From: Microbacterium sp. VKM Ac-2923
Lineage (GTDB): Bacteria; Actinomycetota; Actinomycetes; Actinomycetales; Microbacteriaceae
Assembly: GCF_022815605.1 (NCBI RefSeq)
Contig: NZ_JALGRP010000003.1
Span: forward strand, 124,001-188,000
DNA length: 64,000 nucleotides
Direction: 5' to 3'
This document shows, piece after piece, positions 42,192 to 51,179 of the stretch. Position 1 is the first letter of the stretch; each line of letters opens with the position of its first letter. The translations under genes were made by a program, and so were the position numbers. The notes beneath the pieces are model-generated. The model had not been told where the DNA came from. It worked only from the letters and a program-made list of their open reading frames with translations, and ran no database searches.

Positions 42192-42629
42192 TCAGGCATT
42201 CCTAAGGTCTTCGGCGAGCATCACAATGATGCCGCTCGGGCCGCGCACGTAGGTGAGCTTGTAGACGTCCTGGTAGTTCGCGACGCCGCGGAGGGGATGG
42301 CATCCGTGGCGTGCGGCGATCTCGAGCGCGGCGTCAACGTCGTCGACGGAGAAGGCGACGCGGTGCATGCCGATCTCGTGGGGGCGAGTCGGTTCCGTCT
42401 CGATGGCGTCGGGATGCAGGTACTCGAAGAGTTCCAGCCGGCCGTTCCCGTCCGGCGTCTGCAGCATCGCGATCTTCGCGTGGTTCCCATCCAGACCCAC
42501 GGCGGTGTCGGCCCACGTGCCGCTGATCGTGTCGCGGCCGATGACGGCCAGTCCGAGGTCGACGAAGAACGCGATCGCCGCGTCGATGTCACGGACCGCG
42601 ATGCCGACGTTCTCCAGGGTGATGGCCAT
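42192..42629 (-). CDS. VOC-family protein
   Basis: 145 aa from ATG at 42629. Two VOC modules: MAITLENVGIAVRDIDAAIA and MHRVAFSVDDVDAALEIAAR, with terminal YVRGPSGIIVMLAEDL giving the last metal-ligand Glu. It resembles the general lactoylglutathione lyase or epimerase-like group; substrate not readable. TAGCAT lies 7 nt before the ATG and no Shine-Dalgarno is seen, so the message may be leaderless. Confidence 0.85.
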   Translation of the reverse strand: MAITLENVGIAVRDIDAAIAFFVDLGLAVIGRDTISGTWADTAVGLDGNHAKIAMLQTPDGNGRLELFEYLHPDAIETEPTRPHEIGMHRVAFSVDDVDAALEIAARHGCHPLRGVANYQDVYKLTYVRGPSGIIVMLAEDLRNA

Positions 42630-42733
42630 GCGACGCATGCTAGCCGCGGGATGCCGCGCCCTGTAGGGGCTCGTCGGAGAGAGCCCCGCTCGCCCGCCCG
42701 GGATGCGCCGCCGAGGGGCGAATGCACCGCGCC

Positions 42734-45685
42734 TCACGGCCCGAGCAGCCCCCGGATGTCGTCGGCATCCAGTGCGGCCGCGAACGCTTCGTCGTCGTCG
42801 ATCACCGCGTCGAACAGGGCGGCCTTGCGTCGCTGGAGCGCGAGCACCTTCTCCTCGATCGTGCCCGCGGCGATCAAGCGATAGACGAACACGCTCTTGT
42901 CCTGACCGATGCGATGGGCGCGATCGATCGCCTGGGCCTCGGCGGCCGGGTTCCACCACGGGTCGAGCACGAAGACGTAATCCGCCTCGGTGAGGGTCAG
43001 CCCGAAGCCCCCGGCCTTGAGACTGATGAGGAACACGGGCGCGTCCCCCTCGCGGAAGCCGGCGACGACGTCACCGCGTCGGGTGGTGCTGCCGTCGAGG
43101 TGCGCGAAGGGGAGGCCCGCGGCATCCAGTCTCTGCGCGGCCAGGTCGAGGAACGAGGTGAACTGACTGAACACGAGGGCACGGTGGCCCTCGGCGGCGA
43201 TCTCGACGAGGCGGTCGAGCAGGACATCGAGCTTGGCGGAGCCGAGGTGCGCCTCGCGGTCGTCGACGAGCCCCGGCGCCAGAGCGAGCATGCGCAGCAG
43301 GGTCAGCGATCGGAAGACGATGAAGCGCTGCCGATCGAGGTCGTCGAGCAGGCCCAGCACTTTCTGCCGCTCGCGCTGCAGCACCCGGTCGTACACGGCC
43401 TGGTGCGCGGGGCCGAGGGGCACGGCGATCTCTTGCTCCTGCTTCGGGGGGAGATCGGATGCCACGACGTCCTTCGTTCGGCGGAGCAGGAACGGCCGCA
43501 CGCGCCGGCGCAGCTTGTCGAGCGTCTTCTCGCGGTGGGCACCGGCCGCCGCGGCGGAAAGCTCGGTGGGGGCATCCGAAGGCAGCTGCTCGATCGCCCG
43601 CGTGTAGTCCTCGCGGAACTGCCGGAGGGACGGGAAAAGGCCCGGGGCCGTCAGCGCCAGGAGCGCCCAGAGGTCGTCGAGCCCGTTCTCGATCGGCGTA
43701 CCCGTGGCGGCGAACACCGCGTCGGTCTGCAACGCCGCGATGGCGCGGTGGACGCGGGTCGCGGGGTTCTTCACGAACTGCGCCTCGTCGAGCACCACGC
43801 CGGAGAAGTGCGGCACGGCGAACTCCTCGGCATCCGCTCGCACGACGCCGTAGGACGCGACGACGACATCCGCTTCGGCGGAGATCTCGGAGACGCTCCG
43901 GTCCCGCCGCACGGACGTGGCCTCGACGAGGGCGACCCGCAGGTCAGGAGCGAAACGGGCGGCCTCGGCGTGCCAGGTCGGCAGCACCGAGGTCGGGGCG
44001 ACGACGAGCCAGGGCCGGGTGTCGCCCTGCGACCGGGTGTGGGCGATCAGCGCGAGCAACTGCAGGGTCTTTCCGAGCCCCATGTCGTCGGCCAGGATGC
44101 CGCCGAGCCGGTGCCGATGCAGGAGGGCGAGCCACGACAGACCCTCGCGCTGGTAGGGACGCAGGTCGGCGAGGAACCCGGGCGGGGTCGCCACCCGCGG
44201 CACCTCGGCGACGTCGCGCAGGGCCCGGGCGAGCTGTCGCCACTCCCCCGCCGCCTCGGACTGGTCGGCCAGGTCTTCGAACTCCGCCCACAGGGCCAGG
44301 TGCGTGCGCGGGACGCGAGGCCCGGTCTCCCATTCGTCGAGCGAGGCGGCTTCCTCGAGCAGCTCCCGCAGTCGTTGCAGGGCCGGGTGTGCGAGCGAGA
44401 ACCATGCCCCGTCGGACAGCTTGATGCGCGTCCGCCCGCGCGACAGAGCGGTGAACAGCACGCCGAACGGGATCAGCCGGCCGTCGATCGTCACGGCGAT
44501 CCCGAGGTCGAGCCAGTCTCGGTCGAGGGACTCCACCGTCGTGATCCGCAGCGACGGGTCTCCCCGCAACTCGCGGAACATCGGCCGCGTCCCTCGTGTG
44601 CGCACCCGCACCTCGTCGACCACGTCGATCGCGGGCAGAACGTGCGCGCTGAAGGCCGCAGCGTCCGCGTCGCGCAGGATGGTGCGCGCTGCGAGGGGCA
44701 GGTCGGATGCCGTCATCCACGCCGTCTCGAACCGCTCCCCGATCTGCGCCTCGGCGCGGACATCGCGGTCGGCGTGGTCGTCGTCGTCGTCCCACGCGAC
44801 GCGGAACCCGCCGGGGTACGCCCAGTCGAGCCGGTACTCGAGCGCGTCGTCGTCGAGATAGGACACCTCGACCGTGAGCGTCGGTCGCGCCGGGGGCGGC
44901 GCCGGCACGCCCGCGCCCACCGAGAGCGGGGCGCGGCGCGCCAGCCGCGGGTAGACCTCGGCGACGAACTCCTCCGCGTCCGCCGCCGGCACCTCGACCG
45001 GCGCGCCGCCGAGCAATGTCGGAAGCGGCGCCGGTAGCTCCACGGCCGCGAGGACGAGCGGCACGGGGTCCCGGTCGAGTTCGTACGCGAACACACCCGA
45101 GGTGCCGATTGCTCGCGAGTGCGCGGCGTCGACGGGTCGCCCGTCGATCTCGAGCTCGGCCGATACCCGCAGCGCTCCCCCGCCCACGGCGTCGAGTGCC
45201 ACCCGCGCTGTCGCCACCACCGCGAGGCGCACGCTCTGCTGCGCGTGCAGGGACACGATCGGGATGCCGAGAGCGTCGGCCGCGCGCAGGTGCGGCCAGA
45301 GCAGGGGCGACTCGACCGCGTCGAGGGCGACGGTGTCGCCGGACGGAGCGAACGGACCCGTCGTGCGCAGCGCCTGGGCGAGGGCGTGGAGTTCGGCGAA
45401 CCACCGCACCTGCGCCGGGTCGAAGCGGCCGGAGGAACGGCGCACGGCATCCCATGTGGCATCCGCTCGGATCCACGTGTCGCGCGCTCCGCGCACGAGG
45501 GGCCGCGCGACGAGCTGCAGATCGTCCTGCCGCTGCGAGAGCATCCGCGGGGTGACCGAGAGGACCGCGCGAGCGTCCCATCGGGCGGGGTCGTACGCCT
45601 CGCGCTGGCGCAACTCGATGCCGAGGGCGAGCGGGTCGAACGCGGTCGGCTCGCTGCCGGGGAGGAGGGCGCGCCAGGTGGTCAC
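42734..45685 (-). CDS. SNF2-family DNA-dependent ATPase
   Basis: 983 aa from GTG at 45685 (CAGGA nine nt upstream). The first about 500 residues are the bacterial SNF2-associated region (VLFTALSRGRTRIKLSDGAW, LADLRPYQREGLSWL). Walker A is LGGILADDMGLGKTLQLLAL (about 533), DEXH is VVLDEAQFVKN (about 632), motif III ATGTPIENGLDDLWAL. Helicase C has ALVFSQFTSFLDLAAQRLDA, GSTTRRGD and DPWWNPAAEAQAIDRAHRIG. I see no SWIM zinc finger. It is probably a translocase acting on protein-DNA or RNA polymerase complexes. Partner and role unknown; it stands alone. Confidence 0.92.
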   Translation of the reverse strand: MTTWRALLPGSEPTAFDPLALGIELRQREAYDPARWDARAVLSVTPRMLSQRQDDLQLVARPLVRGARDTWIRADATWDAVRRSSGRFDPAQVRWFAELHALAQALRTTGPFAPSGDTVALDAVESPLLWPHLRAADALGIPIVSLHAQQSVRLAVVATARVALDAVGGGALRVSAELEIDGRPVDAAHSRAIGTSGVFAYELDRDPVPLVLAAVELPAPLPTLLGGAPVEVPAADAEEFVAEVYPRLARRAPLSVGAGVPAPPPARPTLTVEVSYLDDDALEYRLDWAYPGGFRVAWDDDDDHADRDVRAEAQIGERFETAWMTASDLPLAARTILRDADAAAFSAHVLPAIDVVDEVRVRTRGTRPMFRELRGDPSLRITTVESLDRDWLDLGIAVTIDGRLIPFGVLFTALSRGRTRIKLSDGAWFSLAHPALQRLRELLEEAASLDEWETGPRVPRTHLALWAEFEDLADQSEAAGEWRQLARALRDVAEVPRVATPPGFLADLRPYQREGLSWLALLHRHRLGGILADDMGLGKTLQLLALIAHTRSQGDTRPWLVVAPTSVLPTWHAEAARFAPDLRVALVEATSVRRDRSVSEISAEADVVVASYGVVRADAEEFAVPHFSGVVLDEAQFVKNPATRVHRAIAALQTDAVFAATGTPIENGLDDLWALLALTAPGLFPSLRQFREDYTRAIEQLPSDAPTELSAAAAGAHREKTLDKLRRRVRPFLLRRTKDVVASDLPPKQEQEIAVPLGPAHQAVYDRVLQRERQKVLGLLDDLDRQRFIVFRSLTLLRMLALAPGLVDDREAHLGSAKLDVLLDRLVEIAAEGHRALVFSQFTSFLDLAAQRLDAAGLPFAHLDGSTTRRGDVVAGFREGDAPVFLISLKAGGFGLTLTEADYVFVLDPWWNPAAEAQAIDRAHRIGQDKSVFVYRLIAAGTIEEKVLALQRRKAALFDAVIDDDEAFAAALDADDIRGLLGP

Positions 45686-45839
45686 GCGAGCATCCTGCCG
45701 GAGGCCTCCGACATCAGCTGTCGCGCCCTTCGGCCCGCCCGGTGGCATCCCGCATCCGCCCGGAAACGCCGCGACGCGACCGCCGACGGGGTGTCGGGGC
45801 CGCGTCGGAGTACTTCGCGAGGAAGCAGGGTGCGGGCGA

Positions 45840-46250
45840 TCAGGACGAACGCGCGATGCGCGCGAGCACGCCGTGAACGAACGAGCCGGAGTCGTCGGTG
45901 GAGAACTCCTTTGCGAGCTCCACGGCTTCGTCGATGGCGACGGCCGTGGGGACCTCGTCGTTGTAGAGGATCTCCCACGCGCCGATGCGCAGCAGCGCGC
46001 GGTCGACCGCGGGCATGCGCTGCAGCGACCAGTCCTTGGCGAACGTCGTGATCTGCTCGTCGATCTCGTCGCGGTTGTCGATGATGCCGTCGACGATGTC
46101 ACGGGCATACAGCCACGACACCTGACGGTCGGGCTCGGATGAGGCGCGCTTGGCTTCGGTGGCCAGCATGATCGCGAGCTCTTCGCCGCGCACGTCGGCT
46201 TGGAAAAGAATGTCGAGGGCGCGCTTGCGCGCCTTGGTACGAGCGCTCAA
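45840..46250 (-). CDS. nusB: Transcription antitermination protein NusB
   Basis: 136 aa from TTG at 46250, only 2 nt after the efp stop, so translation is probably coupled. It opens (L)SARTKARKRALDILFQADVR, the arginine-rich RNA-binding start of NusB, and ends with AIDEAVELAKEFSTDDSGSF, VHGVLARIARSS. It pairs with NusE (S10) on boxA RNA for rRNA antitermination. No Met/Val start earlier fits. Confidence 0.95.
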   Translation of the reverse strand: MSARTKARKRALDILFQADVRGEELAIMLATEAKRASSEPDRQVSWLYARDIVDGIIDNRDEIDEQITTFAKDWSLQRMPAVDRALLRIGAWEILYNDEVPTAVAIDEAVELAKEFSTDDSGSFVHGVLARIARSS

Positions 46251-46252
46251 GG

Positions 46253-46813
46253 TCAGCTGATGCGGCCGAGGTACTCGCCGGTGCGAGTGTCGACCTTGAT
46301 CTTCGTGCCGGTCTCGAGGAACAGCGGAACCTGCATCTCGTAGCCGGTCTCGACGGTGGCGGGCTTGGTGCCGGCCGACGAGCGGTCGCCCTGCAGGCCC
46401 GGCTCGGTGTAGGTGACCTCGAGCACGACCGACGGGGGCATCTCGACGTAGAGCGGATTGCCGTTGTTGAGCGCGATCTGCACCTGCTGGTTCTCGAGCA
46501 GGAAGTTGGCCGCGTCGCCGACGGTGGCGGAACCGACGGTGATCTGGTCGTAGTCGGCGACGTCCATGAAGACGAAGCCGTCGCCGTCGTTGTAGAGGTA
46601 GGTGAAGTCGCGGCGGTCGACGTTCTCGGTCTCGATCTTCGCGCCCGCGTTGAACGTCTTGTCGACGACCTTGCCGCTCATGACGTTCTTGAGCTTGGTG
46701 CGCACGAAGGCCCCGCCCTTGCCGGGCTTGACGTGCTGGAACTCCACGACGCTCCAGAGCTGACCGTCGATGTTCAGGACGACGCCGTTCTTGATGTCCG
46801 CAGTGGATGCCAT
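46253..46813 (-). CDS. efp: Elongation factor P
   Basis: 186 aa from ATG at 46813. It relieves ribosome stalling on polyproline. It opens [20 protein letters not shown]; the tip loop [12 protein letters not shown] has the unmodified-type Lys seen in actinobacteria. [20 protein letters not shown] and the C-terminal [20 protein letters not shown] signature are intact. A 17-residue upstream extension in the same frame lacks family sequence and is left out. Confidence 0.97.
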   Translation of the reverse strand: MASTADIKNGVVLNIDGQLWSVVEFQHVKPGKGGAFVRTKLKNVMSGKVVDKTFNAGAKIETENVDRRDFTYLYNDGDGFVFMDVADYDQITVGSATVGDAANFLLENQQVQIALNNGNPLYVEMPPSVVLEVTYTEPGLQGDRSSAGTKPATVETGYEMQVPLFLETGTKIKVDTRTGEYLGRIS

Positions 46814-46917
46814 GAGTGCCAGTGTTCCGTTTCGTGTGAGGAGAGGCGGCGCTCCGGCGCACACCCAGCGACCGAGTCTACGCGATGCCTTGTGGCGGAT
46901 GGGTTCGGTCGGGCGGG

Positions 46918-47376
46918 TCAGCCGTCGGCGCGACCCGAGATCACGTCGACGAGCAGGTCGACCGCGCGCGCGTAGCCGGGCACGCCTTCGCCGACGACGT
47001 GCACGACCGCGACGTCCTCGATGTACGAGAAGTGCCGGAACGCCTCTCGTTCCTTGATGTTCGAGATGTGCACCTCGGCGACCGGAAGGGCGACGGATGC
47101 CAAGGCGTCGCGCAGTGCCACCGAGGTATGCGTGAGCCCCCCGGCGTTGATGACGATGCCCGCGCAGTCGAGGCGCGCGGCGTGGATCGCGTCGATGAGG
47201 ACGCCCTCGTGGTTGCTCTGCAGAGCCCGCACCTCGAGACCGTGGCGCCCGGCGGCCTCGGCGGTGACGCGCTCGACGTCGACGAGCGTGTCCCGCCCGT
47301 AGATCTCGGGTTGGCGGGTGCCGAGCAGGTTCAGGTTCGGCCCGTTCACGAGCAGCAGGCGGGGGGGCGTCGTCAT
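46918..47376 (-). CDS. aroQ: Type II 3-dehydroquinate dehydratase
   Basis: 152 aa from ATG at 47376. It dehydrates 3-dehydroquinate to 3-dehydroshikimate. Catalytic Tyr is in [36 protein letters not shown] and the catalytic His in [20 protein letters not shown] are intact. It follows the 3-dehydroshikimate dehydratase gene by only 13 nt on the same strand, so it is likely driven from the qsuB promoter; the efp start lies 104 nt further on. No other dehydroquinase is in the window, so it may serve both biosynthesis and catabolism. Confidence 0.95.
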   Translation of the reverse strand: MTTPPRLLLVNGPNLNLLGTRQPEIYGRDTLVDVERVTAEAAGRHGLEVRALQSNHEGVLIDAIHAARLDCAGIVINAGGLTHTSVALRDALASVALPVAEVHISNIKEREAFRHFSYIEDVAVVHVVGEGVPGYARAVDLLVDVISGRADG

Positions 47377-47389
47377 GTCGGGCACGCTA

Positions 47390-49201
47390 TCAGCGACGAC
47401 CCTGCGCGGTGAGGCGCACGGGCGCCGTGCCCGCGCCATAGCCGGCGTATCCGCCGACCCGCTCGACGAACTCGAAGAACACCTCGCCGATCGTGCGCGT
47501 ATAGAAGTGGAGGTAGGCGCCCGCGGCATCCCGGTCGTATCCGAGGTGGAGGTCGCGCAACTCCTCGACCTGGGCCTCGGTGAGAGGGAAGCGGGCGGCG
47601 ATGTCGTCGTAGTAGTTGCCGGGCATCTCCAGCGGCGCGAATCCGCGATCGCGAGCGCTCCGTGCAACGGCGCGAACGTCATCGCTGGCGAAGGCGACGT
47701 GCTGCGGGAGCGCGACGCCGGCCCGCTCGGCGGCGAGGATCGGCGGGGCGACGTTGAGCGGGAGGCGTACGTCTCCACCCGGAGCGACCAGCACCCGGCT
47801 GGTCACGAGGCCGCGGGGTCCCGGCACCTCGGTGGCGCTGTCGACGCGCAGGGCGAAGCCCGCCGTGTAGAACAGGGTGGCTTCTTCGACGGCGTCCCAG
47901 GGCTGGCTGAGACTGACGTGGTCCACGCCCGTGATCGCGGTCGCGCGCTCCGGCTCGCCGTGATCGAACTCCCTCACCCAGACGGGATCGCCCTCGTCGG
48001 CGGCCTGCGCCCAGTACACCTCGGTTCCATCGGGAGCCACTGCGCCATCCAGTCGCTCCTCGGTCGCGTACGTGCGGCGATAGGCGCGTGGCACACGCAG
48101 TTCGCCCATGCGCAGGTCGACGGCCTCGGCGTCGTCGACCTCGAGCCCGATCGCCGCCAGGCGCGGCTCCCAGCCTCGCGCGTGCTGCTCGTTGAGCACC
48201 ACGCGGGCCTCGCCCGCCGTCCAGAGCGTGACCGGCTTGGTGCGATGCCGTCCACGGGAGGTGAAGCCCAGTTGCGCGAGCAGTTCCTCGATCGCGGAGG
48301 TGTCCTCGGCCTTCACCTCGACGAAATCGACGCTCGAGGGCGCGGCCGAGTCGGGGAGCATCTGCAGGTCGGTCGGGGCGTCGGGCAGCACACGCGAGAC
48401 GGCGTCCTCGAGCCAGCGCAACGACCGGCGGGCGTGGCGGGCCGTGCGCCGGGCGTCGGTCTGCCGGAAGGTGTCATTGAACACCTCCAGGGACCAGGGC
48501 CCGGTGTATCCGGCATCCACGATCCGTGCGGTGAAGTCGGCGAGGTCGAACTCGCCCTCCCCGGGGAACAGGCGGTGGTGTCGGCTCCACGACAGCACGT
48601 CCATGCTCAGGCGGGGCGCGTCGGCGAGCTGCACGAAGAAGATCTTCTCCCCCGGGATGTCGCTGATCGCGGAGAGGTCGTGCCCGCGCGAGAGGATGTG
48701 GAACGAGTCGAGGCAGACCCCGACCGCCGGGTGGTCGGCTCGCTCCACGATGCGCCACGCCCGACGGTAGTCGTCGATGAAGCGCCCCCACGCGAGGGCT
48801 TCGAAGGCGATGCGGATGCCGTACCCCGCCGCGAGGTCGCCGAGGCGTCGGAGCTGGTCGGCGGACACAGCGTCGTCGTCGATCGTCGCGGTGCCGACGT
48901 TGCTGCAGCAGAGCACGAGATCCATGCCGAGGCGCCGCATGAGGCGGAACTTCGCTTCGGCGCGGTGCAGGACCGCCGCGAGGGCCTCGTCGTCGACGCC
49001 CTCGACGTCGCGCATCGGCTGGTAGAGGTCGAGGCTGAGCCCCAGTCGCGCGGCCAGCGCGGCGATCTCCTCCGGGCTCTCCGCGGCCGCGAGCAGGTCG
49101 GGCTCGAAGATCTCCACGCCGTCGAAGCCGGCGTCGGCGCAGGCGTGCAGTTTGTCGGCGAGCGTCCCGCTGATGCAGACGGTCGCGATCGAGGTCCTCA
49201 T
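47390..49201 (-). CDS. qsuB: 3-dehydroshikimate dehydratase (TIM barrel-VOC fusion)
   Basis: 603 aa from ATG at 49201; the longer frame upstream crosses the operator and is rejected. Residues about 1-280 are a sugar-isomerase-like TIM barrel with metal ligands in RIAFEALAWGRFIDDY, VGVCLDSFHILSRGHD and EVFNDTFRQTDARRTARHA. Residues about 300-603 are a 4-hydroxyphenylpyruvate dioxygenase-like VOC pair (DFVEVKAEDTSAIEELLAQL, GVDHVSLSQPWDAVEEATLF, then IGEVFFEFVERVGGYAGYG). This fused architecture is that of QsuB/QuiC, which converts 3-dehydroshikimate to protocatechuate. Probably repressed by the divergent TetR protein. Confidence 0.92.
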   Translation of the reverse strand: MRTSIATVCISGTLADKLHACADAGFDGVEIFEPDLLAAAESPEEIAALAARLGLSLDLYQPMRDVEGVDDEALAAVLHRAEAKFRLMRRLGMDLVLCCSNVGTATIDDDAVSADQLRRLGDLAAGYGIRIAFEALAWGRFIDDYRRAWRIVERADHPAVGVCLDSFHILSRGHDLSAISDIPGEKIFFVQLADAPRLSMDVLSWSRHHRLFPGEGEFDLADFTARIVDAGYTGPWSLEVFNDTFRQTDARRTARHARRSLRWLEDAVSRVLPDAPTDLQMLPDSAAPSSVDFVEVKAEDTSAIEELLAQLGFTSRGRHRTKPVTLWTAGEARVVLNEQHARGWEPRLAAIGLEVDDAEAVDLRMGELRVPRAYRRTYATEERLDGAVAPDGTEVYWAQAADEGDPVWVREFDHGEPERATAITGVDHVSLSQPWDAVEEATLFYTAGFALRVDSATEVPGPRGLVTSRVLVAPGGDVRLPLNVAPPILAAERAGVALPQHVAFASDDVRAVARSARDRGFAPLEMPGNYYDDIAARFPLTEAQVEELRDLHLGYDRDAAGAYLHFYTRTIGEVFFEFVERVGGYAGYGAGTAPVRLTAQGRR

Positions 49202-49209
49202 GGCGGCCG

Positions 49210-49238
49210 AATGTACCATCTGGTACAAAGCGGGTCCA
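49210..49238 (-). promoter_or_regulatory. Promoter of qsuB-aroQ
   Basis: On the minus strand TGGACC (-35, 49233-49238) and TACATT (-10, 49210-49215) are separated by 17 nt. Most of the operator palindrome lies in that spacer. Each box matches the consensus at 4 of 6. Confidence 0.5.
49212..49227. promoter_or_regulatory. Operator in the qsuB-tetR divergent promoter
   Basis: Perfect inverted repeat TGTACCA-TC-TGGTACA, 10 nt from the qsuB start and 24 nt from the tetR start. A related copy (11 of 16) lies at 50227-50242. Confidence 0.8.
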
Positions 49239-49251
49239 CTAGTCTGACCGA

Positions 49252-49884
49252 ATGGCCGAGGCACGCAGGGACGCCGAACGTACCCGCGCCGAGCTTCTGG
49301 CCGTCGCGACCGAGGTCTTCGCCGAAGACGGGTTCTCCGGTGCCCGCGTCGACGACATCGCCGCGCGCACCCGCACCACCAAGCGGATGATCTACTACTA
49401 CTTCGGTGGCAAAGAGGGGCTCTACCGCGCGGTGCTCGAGGAGGCATACCGCGGCATCCGCGAGGCGGAGCGGGCGATCGACGTCGATCACGCTGACCCC
49501 GTGGATGCCATTCGCGCCCTCGCCGAGCTGACCTTCGACCATCACGTGGGCCACGAGGCCTTCATCCGGCTGGTCGCGATCGAGAACATCCATCGCGGCG
49601 AGTTCATCCGTCAGATCGACGGGCTGCGGACGCTCTCGCAGCCGGCGAAGAGTCTGCTCGACGAGATCCTCGAGCGCGGCCGGGACGCGGGAGTGTTCCG
49701 CTCCGATGTCGACGCGATCGACGTGCACCTCGTAATCAGCTCGTACTGCGTCTTCCAGGTCGCGAACCAGTACACCTTCGGTCACCTCTTCGACGTCGAC
49801 CTCGCCTCGCCCAAGCGTCGGGCGCACCTGCGCGCCGCGCTCGGCGACGTGGTCGTCGGCTGGCTGACGGCCCCCGCGCGCTGA
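49252..49884 (+). CDS. TetR-family regulator of the quinate/shikimate cassette
   Basis: 210 aa from ATG at 49252. DNA-binding domain: RTRAELLAVATEVFAEDGFS, GARVDDIAARTRTTKRMIYY, YFGGKEGLYRAVLEEAYRGI. The C-terminal ligand domain has FDHHVGHEAFIRLVAIENIH and ends GWLTAPAR; it is like those of TetR regulators linked to aromatic or shikimate metabolism. It is divergent from qsuB and followed by the dehydrogenase-transporter pair. It probably senses an intermediate such as shikimate, quinate or protocatechuate (inference). In Corynebacterium the equivalent cluster uses an unrelated LysR regulator. Confidence 0.9.
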   Translation: MAEARRDAERTRAELLAVATEVFAEDGFSGARVDDIAARTRTTKRMIYYYFGGKEGLYRAVLEEAYRGIREAERAIDVDHADPVDAIRALAELTFDHHVGHEAFIRLVAIENIHRGEFIRQIDGLRTLSQPAKSLLDEILERGRDAGVFRSDVDAIDVHLVISSYCVFQVANQYTFGHLFDVDLASPKRRAHLRAALGDVVVGWLTAPAR

Positions 49885-49921
49885 TCCGCCGCGCGGATGT
49901 CTCGCGTGCCCCGTCCGCGTG

Positions 49922-50093
49922 TCGAGTGTCCACGACACCCGGAGCGCTTCGAAGAGCGTCCGGGTGTCTCGGACACTCGACTCTGACGTGCGGCGCGGGG
50001 GCCGGGCGCGGGTGCGGCGTACCCCGTCCGCGGGTCGGGTGTCCACGACACCCGGAGCGTTTCGTGGAGGGTCCGGGTGTCTCGGACACTCGA
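49922..50093. repeat. Two 59-nt near-palindromic repeats
   Basis: Copies at 49922-49980 and 50035-50093. Each is a 22-nt arm, a 15-nt loop and a 22-nt arm. The right arms are identical (they begin TCCGGGTGTCTCGGACACTC); the left arms (TCGAGTGTCCACGACACCCG and TCGGGTGTCCACGACACCCG) pair with them except at two or three positions. Each left arm can also fold alone (GGGTGTC-CAC-GACACCC). They occupy the 388-nt gap between tetR and the dehydrogenase; the right 130 nt of that gap hold its promoter. Confidence 0.85.
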
Positions 50094-50226
50094 TGTGCCT
50101 GCACCCCCGCCCGCGACCCGCCCCCGGCGCCGTGTCCGGCACCAGCGCCCCCGACGGAGCCGACTTTGCGGCGTGGCATCCGGAATTCGTCGTTGACAGC
50201 GCGCTCCGGTCGTGGTTTCCTCTGAA

Positions 50227-50242
50227 CGTACCGGTTAGTACA
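50227..50242. promoter_or_regulatory. Second operator, upstream of the dehydrogenase
   Basis: CGTACCGGTTAGTACA agrees with the perfect palindrome at 49212 in 11 of 16 positions, including both GTAC cores at the same spacing. It lies 30 nt before the GTG start. TTGACA at 50193-50198 may be a -35 element but no well-spaced -10 was found. Confidence 0.55.
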
Positions 50243-50272
50243 TAACCGGCGACACGGACACGAAGGAGTACC

Positions 50273-51166
50273 GTGAACGACGCGCACCCGTATCTCGTCG
50301 GCCTCATCGGCACGGGGGTCCTCCCCTCACTCACCCCGCCGATGCACATGGCCGAAGCGCGCGCACTCGGGCTGACGTACGTCTACCGCCCCCTCGACCT
50401 CACCGCGCTGGGCATCGACCCCGAGCGCATCGGCGACGTGCTCGCCTGGGCGGAGCGCCTGGGCTACGACGCTGTCAACGTCACCCACCCGTGCAAGCAG
50501 AGCGTGCTCGCCCACCTCGACCGCATCGATCCCGTCGCCGTCGCCCTCGGCGCGGTCAACACGGTGCTCTTCACCGCGTCGGGCCGCGTCGGGTACAACA
50601 CCGACACGACGGGGTTCGCCGCCGCGTTCGCCGACGGGCTCCCGGATGCCGCGACCCGCCACGTCGTCCAGCTCGGCGCCGGAGGGGCGGGGTCCGCCGT
50701 GGCCGACGCGCTGCTGCGTCTCGGCACCGCGCGGTTGAGCATCGTCGACCTCGACCCGAAGCGTTCCGGCGCCCTCGCCGACGACCTGGCCGCTCGGCAT
50801 CCGCTCGCCGTCGTGGACACGGCCGCACCCGCCGACCTGGGCGAGGTCCTCGCCGACGCCGACGGTCTCGTGCACTGCACGCCGGTCGGGATGGCCGAGC
50901 ACCCGGGACTCCCCCTCGACGTCACCCTGTTGCGCCCCGACCTCTGGGTCGCCGACATCGTTTACCGCCCCCTCGACACCGAACTCCTCGTCACCGCGCG
51001 CGAGCGTGGCTGCCGCACGCTCAGCGGCGGACGCATGGCGGTCCACCAGGCCGTCGACGCGTTCGCGCTCATCACGGGGACGCGACCCGACCCCGACCGC
51101 ATGACCACCCATTTCCTCGACCTGGTCGCCGCCGACGCCCCCGTCGGACCGGCCGTCGCCCGCTAA
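50273..51166 (+). CDS. qsuD: NAD-type quinate/shikimate dehydrogenase
   Basis: 297 aa from GTG at 50273 with AAGGAG upstream. AroE fold: substrate Lys in DAVNVTHPCKQSVLAHL, Asp in VGYNTDTTGFAAAF, dinucleotide loop VVQLGAGGAGSAVADALL. After the second strand it has LSIVDLDPKR: an acidic residue where biosynthetic AroE has the arginine that holds the NADP phosphate, which implies NAD and a catabolic role. It is a second AroE-like gene; the biosynthetic one is at 55638. Followed by the transporter after 13 nt. Confidence 0.88.
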   Translation: MNDAHPYLVGLIGTGVLPSLTPPMHMAEARALGLTYVYRPLDLTALGIDPERIGDVLAWAERLGYDAVNVTHPCKQSVLAHLDRIDPVAVALGAVNTVLFTASGRVGYNTDTTGFAAAFADGLPDAATRHVVQLGAGGAGSAVADALLRLGTARLSIVDLDPKRSGALADDLAARHPLAVVDTAAPADLGEVLADADGLVHCTPVGMAEHPGLPLDVTLLRPDLWVADIVYRPLDTELLVTARERGCRTLSGGRMAVHQAVDAFALITGTRPDPDRMTTHFLDLVAADAPVGPAVAR

Positions 51167-51179
51167 GGAGCATCCGTCC

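Noticed and set aside
42734..45685. Part of a DISARM or restriction system
   Set aside because: No methyltransferase, DUF1998 or nuclease gene lies next to the SNF2 gene.
45686..46108. N-terminal extension of the SNF2 protein
   Set aside because: The extra residues are an alternative-frame reading of nusB and the gap; GTG at 45685 has a ribosome binding site.
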